Shown here one piece after another: positions 32,633 through 38,391 of a stretch of 38,391 nt of DNA (position 1 is its first letter; the number at the start of each line of letters is the position of its first letter). The position numbers and the translations under genes were made by a program. This stretch comes from Myxococcales bacterium. Lineage in GTDB: Bacteria; Myxococcota_A; Bradymonadia; Bradymonadales; Bradymonadaceae. Under the pieces are notes generated by a model. It was not told where the DNA came from. It saw nothing but the letters and a program-made list of their open reading frames with translations, and did no database searches. The DNA is taken from assembly GCA_007120035.1 (NCBI GenBank), contig SKON01000171.1, positions 1 through 38,391 of the forward strand, given 5' to 3'.

Positions 32633-34840
32633 TCAGTGGTCGCCGAAGAGATAGAGGATTTGGAGGACGTTGGCGTAGTCGTCGGTCCAGACCTGGAAGT
32701 CGGGGCGAGGTTCGAAGGTCTGCCACCGAGGATCGTCGACGAGGGGCCCGAAGGCCTCCGGGGATCGGGCCACCATGGCCCAATCGGAGGGGAGGTTGGC
32801 GTAGTCGTCGCTCTCCCGCTCCAGGAGGCTTCCCTTCTGGACGATGATGGCGAGATCGAGCTCGGCGGCGAGGCTGGTCAGGATGGGCTCGAGGTCCATG
32901 AACCGGTTGGAGATATGGAAGGCCAACACCCCGTCGGGGCGGAGCTTCTCGAGGTACATCTCCATGGCCTCCACTGTGAGGAGGTGGACGGGGATGGCCG
33001 TGGAGCTGTAGGCGTCCATGATGATCACTTCGTAGATGTGGTCGTCTGCCCGTTGGAGCTGTAGGCGGCCGTCGCCGAGGATCACCGGGCATTCCCCGGC
33101 GCACTCCGAGAGGTAGGTGAACCACTCCGGGTTCTGAGCGATCTCTTTGACGACGGGATCGATCTCGTAGAAGTCCATCCGCTGGCCGGGCTGCACGTAG
33201 GCAGCGACGGCGCCGGCGCCGAGGCCGATGGTGGCCATGGGGTGGCGCTCGGGGCGAGCCTCGAAGACCTCCATGAGCTGTCCCAGGGGCCCCTGGCGGC
33301 TGTGGTAGGAGCCGGGCTCCACGACGAGCTGGCCGTCGACCAGGGGCTGGAGGCCGTGCATGGTCCGGCCGTGGATGATGGTGTGATGCCCTTCCTCGAG
33401 GTTCCTCATGACCTGATGGGTGGCGAAGAAGCTTCGCTCATGGTGGAGCTCGTCCGGTTGGGGGCGAGCGTGGTTGGCGGTGAGGAGGAAGGCGAAGAGG
33501 GCCACGGCGCCGGGGCCGATGCCGGGACGGATCACGGCCAGGAGGACGGGGACGAAGAAGACGGAGAAGAAGACCAGAAGGATGAGGGGGGAGGACTCCA
33601 TGTCGAGGTAGAAGGTGAAGTACCAGAGCATGAAGGCGATGGAGAGGCCCAGGGAGATCGCAAAGGAGAGCCGGATGCTCCTCTTGGCGTAGGCCGTGGC
33701 CGGGAAGACCAGGGCGGCGACGATGAGGATCGCCGAGTACTCCAGGAGGCGGTCAAAGACCACGGGGGCGATCAGGGCGTTGAAGGTGCCGCCCAGGACC
33801 CCGCCGACGGACATCAGGAGGTAGAACTCGGTGAGGTGGTCGGTGTGGGGGCGATCGCTCGCCAGGAGGCCGTGGAAGACCATGCAGAAGACGAAGAGGC
33901 CCAGGAAGTTGATCAGGGTGGCGAAGCCCAGGACGGTGTCCCCGGAGTCGGTCAAGAAGATCGTCGCCAGCATCAGGAAGAAGAACGGGAAGAGGGTCAG
34001 CCAGACGTTCAGCGGGACGTAGGTCTTGCGGGCGAAGACGATGATGAAGCTGAAGATGTAGATCGCCAGGGGGGGGATCCACAGCATGGGCATGGGGGCG
34101 ACGTCGGTGGTGATGAAGGTGGTCACGCCGAGCATCATGCTCGAGGGGATGAAGGCCCAGAGGATCCAGCGGATGCGGCGGCGCCAGGTCAGGGGGATGG
34201 CGCTGGCCGGCGGCGACCCGGACTCGTCCTCCTGTCGGGGCGGGGACTTCCAGAGGATCACGGCGCAGACGGCGACGCTGACACAGAGGGTGATGTAGGC
34301 CACCATCCAGAGCGTGGACTGCAGGGCCAGACCGATCCGGGGTTCGATCAGGAAGGGGTAGGCGATCAGGGCGAAGACGCTGCCGATGTTGCTGGCGGCG
34401 TAGAGGTGGTAGGGGTCCGGGGCGGCCGGGTGGTCGATGGTGGAGAACCACTTCTGGAGGAGCGGGGCGCTGGTGGAGATCACGAAGAAGGGCCAGCCGA
34501 CGCCGATCAAGAGGGTGACCAGAAGCCAGAGGGCCGGGTTGGCGAGCTGGGCCGGATCGGCGGGAGGATCGAAGGCGATGGGGAGGAAGGCCAGGCCGAT
34601 CACGAGGATCACCAGGTGCATCACGGCCTGTCGCCGGGTACCGAGCCACTTGGTGGTGACGTGGGCGTAGAAATAGCCCCCCAGGAGCAAGGCCTGGAAG
34701 AAGACCATGGCGGTGTTCCAGACCGCCGGGGTGCCTCCCAGGACGGGCTGGACCATCTTCGCGACCATGGGCTGGACGACGAAGAGCATGGAGGAGCTGA
34801 TGAGCAGCGTGAGGGCGAAGAGCGGATACTTGAACTTCAT
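32633..34840 (-). CDS. Membrane protein fused to spermidine-synthase-like domain (paralogue 3)
   Basis: 735 residues, first of the three tandem genes. Transmembrane helices occupy about residues 5-455. The beta domain is near 465-525 (HHERSFFATHQVM, IIHGRTMHGLQ). The Rossmann domain has GLGAGAVAAY (539-548), YEIDPVVKEIA (558-568), LGDGRLQLQRA (588-598) and MDAYSSTAIPVHLL (608-621). As in the other copies the spermidine-synthase Asp-containing motifs are replaced, so the reaction is unknown; the orientation of the catalytic domain relative to the membrane is also unknown. It starts 84 bp after the asparagine-synthetase-like gene on the same strand. Confidence 0.87.
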   Translation of the reverse strand: MKFKYPLFALTLLISSSMLFVVQPMVAKMVQPVLGGTPAVWNTAMVFFQALLLGGYFYAHVTTKWLGTRRQAVMHLVILVIGLAFLPIAFDPPADPAQLANPALWLLVTLLIGVGWPFFVISTSAPLLQKWFSTIDHPAAPDPYHLYAASNIGSVFALIAYPFLIEPRIGLALQSTLWMVAYITLCVSVAVCAVILWKSPPRQEDESGSPPASAIPLTWRRRIRWILWAFIPSSMMLGVTTFITTDVAPMPMLWIPPLAIYIFSFIIVFARKTYVPLNVWLTLFPFFFLMLATIFLTDSGDTVLGFATLINFLGLFVFCMVFHGLLASDRPHTDHLTEFYLLMSVGGVLGGTFNALIAPVVFDRLLEYSAILIVAALVFPATAYAKRSIRLSFAISLGLSIAFMLWYFTFYLDMESSPLILLVFFSVFFVPVLLAVIRPGIGPGAVALFAFLLTANHARPQPDELHHERSFFATHQVMRNLEEGHHTIIHGRTMHGLQPLVDGQLVVEPGSYHSRQGPLGQLMEVFEARPERHPMATIGLGAGAVAAYVQPGQRMDFYEIDPVVKEIAQNPEWFTYLSECAGECPVILGDGRLQLQRADDHIYEVIIMDAYSSTAIPVHLLTVEAMEMYLEKLRPDGVLAFHISNRFMDLEPILTSLAAELDLAIIVQKGSLLERESDDYANLPSDWAMVARSPEAFGPLVDDPRWQTFEPRPDFQVWTDDYANVLQILYLFGDH

Positions 34841-34924
34841 GGGGCGCCGACGTCTCGGGAAGTCCAGAAGGAGCCGCGAGTCTACGCCAGATCGAGTGGG
34901 TTGAAAAGGTGTCGGACGGTCAGG

Positions 34925-36700
34925 TCAGGACGTCGCGGAAACCATGGAGATCGGTGGGGTCGGGCCGGAGAATGTGTGGAGGAGGGAGGCGGCCTGAAGG
35001 CGACGGTGCATACGGGCGACGAGGAAGAGTCGCCAGGCCAGCAGGGCGGGGTCGATGCGGGGAGTGACGGAGCGGCCGACGAGGCGGTTCTTGAGGGGGC
35101 GGGGGGTGGTGCGGGCGCCGAGGACGCGGAGGCCGTGGTAGAGACGAGCCACGAAGGAGCCGGGGCCGGACCCTGCGATGCGGTCGAGGTCGGCGAGGAC
35201 GTGGCGGACCAGAGCCGGCGGGAGGACCGCGGTGGTGTCCAGGGAGTGGAGTTCGTCGAGGAGGAGCTCCAAAAGGCCCGAGGAGCGGAGGGCCTCACAG
35301 GTCCGGGGGTTGGCGGAGGCGGTGGCGATGGGGATCGGGGGGCCCAGGGCGTCGATGATCTGGCGGAAGAGGAGCTTGCGGTTCCGAAGCTCGTCGGGGA
35401 GGGCCCGGAGAGCGAAGAGGATGCGGCGGGATAAGAGGGGGGAGATGGGCTCGATGAAGGGGGCCTTCAGGTCGTTGAGGGCGGCGACCACAAAGGGGAG
35501 TTTGTATTCGTGAAAGAGGCGATCCCGGTAGGTGGAGAGGCTCTCGGCGGGGCGTTGCTGGAGGGGGAAGGGGATCTCCTGGGGAGGGAGCCCGAACCGG
35601 CGGGGATCGCCGAGGTTCTCGAAGTCCTGGAAGAGGCCGAAGCGGACGCTGAGGCGGACGGTCAGCGGTGAGGCCGTGGTCTGGACCTTGAGGCCGAAAG
35701 CCTCGTCGCCGCGAAGGAGGGCGGTGAGTCGTTGGTGGTGGAGGGTCTCGAAGAGGCCAAAGCCGTCGAGGTATCCGGCGATGTGATCGACGCGGCCCTC
35801 CCCGCAGGTCAGGAATCGGTCCACGGTGTTCTCCAGGCGATCCGGCGCCGAGCGGAGCGGGAAGTACCGGTGCTCCAGGCCGTAATGGGCGGCGACCCGG
35901 CGAGCGATGGCGGCGTCGGTGTGGGCTCGCCGGGGGGCCTCCGGGGTGCCCCAGGTGACCGTGGTGAGGCCCCGGAGATCTCGGCCCAGGTGATGGAGGA
36001 GCGAGAGGAGGGCGCGGCTGTCGTACCCGCCGGAGAGGGAGAGGGCGCAGGTGCTCAGGTCCAAGGACAGGGAGTCCAGGGCATCCAGGAGGGCGGCGAG
36101 GAGATTCTGGCGGTGAAAGGTGGCCGGGCGGGGAGAGGGCGCGAAAGTGGCCGGGGTGCGGGAGAGGGTGGTGGTCCAGGAGGAGCGATCCAGGCGGAGC
36201 AGGGAGTCCGGGGGGAGGGCGCGGAGGCGGCGGTCCCAGGAGAGGCCCGGTCCCAGGCCGCTGGTGGAGCAGAGCCAGGCGATGGTGGCGGGGTCGAACT
36301 CAAAGGAGCCCAAGAGGGCGATCAGGGCGAGCTGGGAGGTGGAGGCGGCGAAGAGATCGTCGTTGTGGAAGTACCAGATCGTCCGCGATCCCCCGGGATC
36401 GGTGAGGACCTCGACGGCGTGGTCGTCGCCCCGGAAGAGGGCGAAGGAGCCGTCTGGATGCGCGGTGCCGGGCTGGTGCCAGTCCTGGTGGTGATCGAAG
36501 AGGGTGCCCATGAGGAGGCTCGCGCCGTGCTCCTCGGTCAGAGGGCCCGGGCTTGCGATCCCGCAGGTGATGCCCTGGCGATGCCAGATCCGCGGTGGGG
36601 TGGTCAGCGGTTCGGGGCGGAGGGTGTTGCAGATCGGAGCCAGCCGTTGCGGCAGCTCCGGACGTGGGTGCCGAGCGCAGACGAAGAGAGCCTTGGCCAT
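34925..36700 (-). CDS. Asparagine-synthetase-like protein lacking the glutaminase cysteine
   Basis: 591 residues from ATG 36700, preceded by GGGGGA; the frame is open to 36727 but without a ribosome site. The N-terminal part keeps the fold pattern of the class II glutaminase domain (HPDGSFALFRG near 81-91, TDPGGSRTIWYF, LFAASTSQLALI), but residue 2 is Ala, so the N-terminal nucleophile Cys is missing. The synthetase half has the PP-loop LSLSGGYDSRALLSLL (220-235) for ATP-dependent adenylation. Such glutaminase-deficient homologues make amide, amidine or isopeptide bonds in natural-product pathways, for example in lasso-peptide cyclases. Substrate here is unknown. It lies between the Fur-family gene and the three membrane paralogues, all on one strand. 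Confidence 0.8.
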   Translation of the reverse strand: MAKALFVCARHPRPELPQRLAPICNTLRPEPLTTPPRIWHRQGITCGIASPGPLTEEHGASLLMGTLFDHHQDWHQPGTAHPDGSFALFRGDDHAVEVLTDPGGSRTIWYFHNDDLFAASTSQLALIALLGSFEFDPATIAWLCSTSGLGPGLSWDRRLRALPPDSLLRLDRSSWTTTLSRTPATFAPSPRPATFHRQNLLAALLDALDSLSLDLSTCALSLSGGYDSRALLSLLHHLGRDLRGLTTVTWGTPEAPRRAHTDAAIARRVAAHYGLEHRYFPLRSAPDRLENTVDRFLTCGEGRVDHIAGYLDGFGLFETLHHQRLTALLRGDEAFGLKVQTTASPLTVRLSVRFGLFQDFENLGDPRRFGLPPQEIPFPLQQRPAESLSTYRDRLFHEYKLPFVVAALNDLKAPFIEPISPLLSRRILFALRALPDELRNRKLLFRQIIDALGPPIPIATASANPRTCEALRSSGLLELLLDELHSLDTTAVLPPALVRHVLADLDRIAGSGPGSFVARLYHGLRVLGARTTPRPLKNRLVGRSVTPRIDPALLAWRLFLVARMHRRLQAASLLHTFSGPTPPISMVSATS

Positions 36701-36778
36701 GAGTTCCCCCAAGAGATCGCAGTTCATTGACTACGAATCAAAGGTATGCCCGGGGTGTGACGTGGCCAGTAGTGGCGG

Positions 36779-37213
36779 TCAGACGCACTTGGCGCAGCGG
36801 CCTTTCAGGAAGATCTCGCTGATCTCGGAGACCAGGGGAGAGCTCTTCTCCCCGTCTTTGAACGAGATGTTCACCGTGGAGAGGCAGGAGACCTCGCCGC
36901 AGTCGACGCAGAGAAAGTGGGGGTGCTCGTCGTCGTGGTGGTGATCGGGGTCTTTGAACTCGAACCGCCAGATGTGGTCCCCGAGGTCCAGGCGGTTGAG
37001 CAGGCCCGCCTCGGTGAGGTCTGTGAGGTTGCGGTAGATCGTGGCCTGGTCGTGACCCTGGGGGACGAGTTCTTCAGTGAGGTCGGCGTGGCTTAAGGGG
37101 GCCGTGGCATCGATCAGGCGCCGCAGCACGATCACGCGGGAGGTGGTGCAGCGCAGGCCGGCCTCGCGGATCATCGCCTGGAGGTCGTCGTTGGAGTAGT
37201 CGTGGGCGGTCAT
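36779..37213 (-). CDS. Fur-family transcriptional regulator
   Basis: 144 residues from ATG 37213 (GGAG 6 bp upstream); longer starts at 37225 or 37258 are less supported. The winged-helix domain (about 10-75) includes QATIYRNLTDLTEAGLL. The metal-binding half has HHHDDEHPHFLCVDCGEV (91-108) and a second CAKC pair (Cys140, Cys143), which with Cys102 and Cys105 make the structural zinc site of Fur/Zur/PerR proteins. Which metal or signal it senses cannot be told from sequence alone. It is divergent from a TonB-dependent receptor gene, a common target of Fur-type repressors, and upstream of the asparagine-synthetase-like gene on the same strand. No clear Fur box was found in the 196-bp gap. Confidence 0.9.
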   Translation of the reverse strand: MTAHDYSNDDLQAMIREAGLRCTTSRVIVLRRLIDATAPLSHADLTEELVPQGHDQATIYRNLTDLTEAGLLNRLDLGDHIWRFEFKDPDHHHDDEHPHFLCVDCGEVSCLSTVNISFKDGEKSSPLVSEISEIFLKGRCAKCV

Positions 37214-37409
37214 TGGGTGCTCCATGGGGCCATCCGGGTTCGACAAGGGATCTATCATGGGCAGTGAGGCGGTGCAATGCGGTGGTGGCCCGGCGGAGAT
37301 GGAACCACCGGGGGTGGCGAGGTGTTCCCGGGGCCGGAGAAGGGGGTTGCGGTGTGAGAGGGGGTGTGGTGGGCTTCGGGGCGGCTGAGAGGAAGATCAG
37401 GAGTGGAGC

Positions 37410-38391
37410 GTGGTGCGTCGGTCGGCAAGAAGAACAAGAGGGTGGGTGTGGGCCTTGGCGGTGGTGCTATGGCCGGCTGCGGTGATGGGGGAGCCAGAGG
37501 TCGAGGAGCTCGACGACGAGGGGGAGGTGGTGGTGGTGACCCGGGCGCCTGTATCGGGGGGCGTCCCGTCGGAGGCGGAGCTGGGGCCGGAGGAGATCGA
37601 GGCGTTGGGGCCGCGGAGCGCCCAGGATCTGCTGCGGGGGTTGCCCGGGGTGCATGTGTCGCAGCATGGGAGCGAGGGGAAGGCGGCCCAGTTCTTCCTG
37701 CGGGGGGTTGACGCGGCCCATGGGACGGACGTGACCCTCTCCGTGGACGGGCGTCCTCTGAACGAGGGGTCTCATATCCACGGCCACGGGTATGCCGACG
37801 CGGGGCTGTTGATCCCCGAGGTGTTGATGGGGGTGGAGCTGCGGCGTGGGGTGTTCGGGTTGGATCAGGGGAGCTTCTCGACGGCGGGAGAGGTGGACTT
37901 CCGGCTCGGGGTGCCCGAGGGGCGCCGGGGCCTCCTGGTGGGGGCTGAGGGCGGGTGGCCGGCCCGGGGCAGGGCGGTGGGCCTGTGGGCTCCCGAAGAT
38001 CGGCGGGAGAGGGAGTTCGTGGCCGGCGAGCTGGTGTGGGATGGAGGGCCTTATGAGAACCGAGAAACCCTGCGGGCGGGGGCTTTGGGGCAGGTGGAGG
38101 TCGGTGGGGTGCGGCTTCGCGGGGGGGCTCAGGGGGCGCGGTTCGGCCTGCCCGGGGCGTTGCCGCTGGCCGATCTGGAGGCTGGAAGGGTGGAGCGGGG
38201 GGAGAGCTATTCACCATCGACCGTTGGTGAGACCCGGGAGGTGTGGGTCGGGGCTGTGCGCGAAGGGGCAGGGCCGCGGGCCCGGGTTCGGACGTCCGTG
38301 GACCTCCGGGGGCGAAGCTTTGACGCCACGGAGAACTTCACGGGGTTCTTGTTGAACGCTGTGGAGGGCGATGATCGCCGGGAGGTGCAAC
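37410..38391 (+). CDS. TonB-dependent outer-membrane receptor (partial, 3' end outside window)
   Basis: Open frame from GTG 37410 (AGGAG at 37399-37403; GTG 37413 equally possible) to the right edge, 327 residues. A signal peptide (about 1-27, ending near AAVMG) precedes a TonB-box-like GEVVVVT and a plug domain: ALGPRSAQDLLRGLPGVHV, FFLRGVDAAHGTDVTLSVDG, then SHIHGHGYADAGLLIPE and VELRRGVFGLDQGSFSTAG. The following residues start the beta-barrel. Such receptors import metal complexes, cobalamin, sugars or other large ligands. The divergent Fur-family gene makes a metal-related substrate plausible but does not prove it. The usual ATG start is missing, so the start is chosen from the ribosome site and signal peptide. 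Confidence 0.85.
   Translation, partial: MVRRSARRTRGWVWALAVVLWPAAVMGEPEVEELDDEGEVVVVTRAPVSGGVPSEAELGPEEIEALGPRSAQDLLRGLPGVHVSQHGSEGKAAQFFLRGVDAAHGTDVTLSVDGRPLNEGSHIHGHGYADAGLLIPEVLMGVELRRGVFGLDQGSFSTAGEVDFRLGVPEGRRGLLVGAEGGWPARGRAVGLWAPEDRREREFVAGELVWDGGPYENRETLRAGALGQVEVGGVRLRGGAQGARFGLPGALPLADLEAGRVERGESYSPSTVGETREVWVGAVREGAGPRARVRTSVDLRGRSFDATENFTGFLLNAVEGDDRREVQ

Noticed and set aside
30754..35434. Very long plus-strand open frames (about 700 codons) opposite the three membrane genes
   Set aside because: They are antisense shadows of GC-rich genes: Gly/Glu/Asp-rich, no ribosome site, no domain pattern, while the minus-strand proteins have clear membrane and Rossmann motifs.
37600..37800. 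His-rich SHIHGHG in the TonB receptor as a metal site
   Set aside because: Similar His/Gly motifs occur in many TonB receptor plugs regardless of ligand, so a metal claim is not supported.
1..38391. CRISPR arrays, tRNA, rRNA, transposases, prophage
   Set aside because: No regularly spaced repeats, no cloverleaf, no integrase/transposase frame was found on either strand by eye.

Overview
The window is about 38 kb of GC-rich, densely coding bacterial chromosome. The gene content resembles Myxococcota / former Deltaproteobacteria, perhaps a Bradymonadales-like lineage. The evidence is three transmembrane Ser/Thr protein kinases (one with an N-terminal zinc ribbon, one with a PEGA-like domain), a TPR-PEGA protein, a Cys-rich lipoprotein, a hybrid histidine kinase, and many convergent genes with almost no spacing. 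This placement is inferred from gene content and not from a marker phylogeny. No phage, insertion sequence, CRISPR, tRNA or rRNA was seen.

Layout. 1-847 is the start of a STAND-type ATPase whose Walker A and B motifs are degenerate. 981-6102 (minus) is an apparent operon of one membrane Ser/Thr kinase followed by two ABC-2 ATPase/permease pairs. 6263-9314 (plus) holds queG, an R2-like ligand-binding oxidase and an N-formylglutamate amidohydrolase-like gene. 9318-9914 (minus) is a VTT/DedA-type membrane protein. 10090-13118 (plus) is a maltose-type sugar importer in which the binding protein is fused to the MalF-like permease, followed by a MalG-like permease. A minus-strand gene for a degenerate J-domain-like protein overlaps its 3' end. 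14232-15350 is an alpha/beta-hydrolase lipase. 15354-19948 (minus) is a signalling cassette of CheY-like regulator, chemoreceptor without a periplasmic domain, and hybrid histidine kinase.

19949-20525 is the only large non-coding gap. It has an AT-richer half and a GC-rich half with two direct-repeat pairs. Next come a large secreted lipoprotein (20526-22430), an orphan protein resembling the N-terminal domain of type IIG restriction-modification enzymes but lacking the nuclease ExK motif (22538-23215), and ribosomal protein S21 (23273-23503) with a clear terminator. 23595-28188 has two more kinases flanking a TPR-PEGA protein. 28199-37213 (minus) runs Fur-family regulator, asparagine-synthetase-like protein, then three tandem paralogues of a roughly 735-residue membrane protein fused to a spermidine-synthase-like domain. 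A TonB-dependent receptor diverges from the fur gene and runs off the right edge.

The most unusual items are the tandem spermidine-synthase-like membrane proteins, whose usual polyamine-synthase motifs are replaced and whose copies diverge in a mosaic way; the nuclease-dead type IIG-like orphan sharing a unit with rpsU; the fused MalE-MalF importer; and the STAND protein with a lost P-loop lysine. Functional links between neighbouring genes are inference from position and strand.
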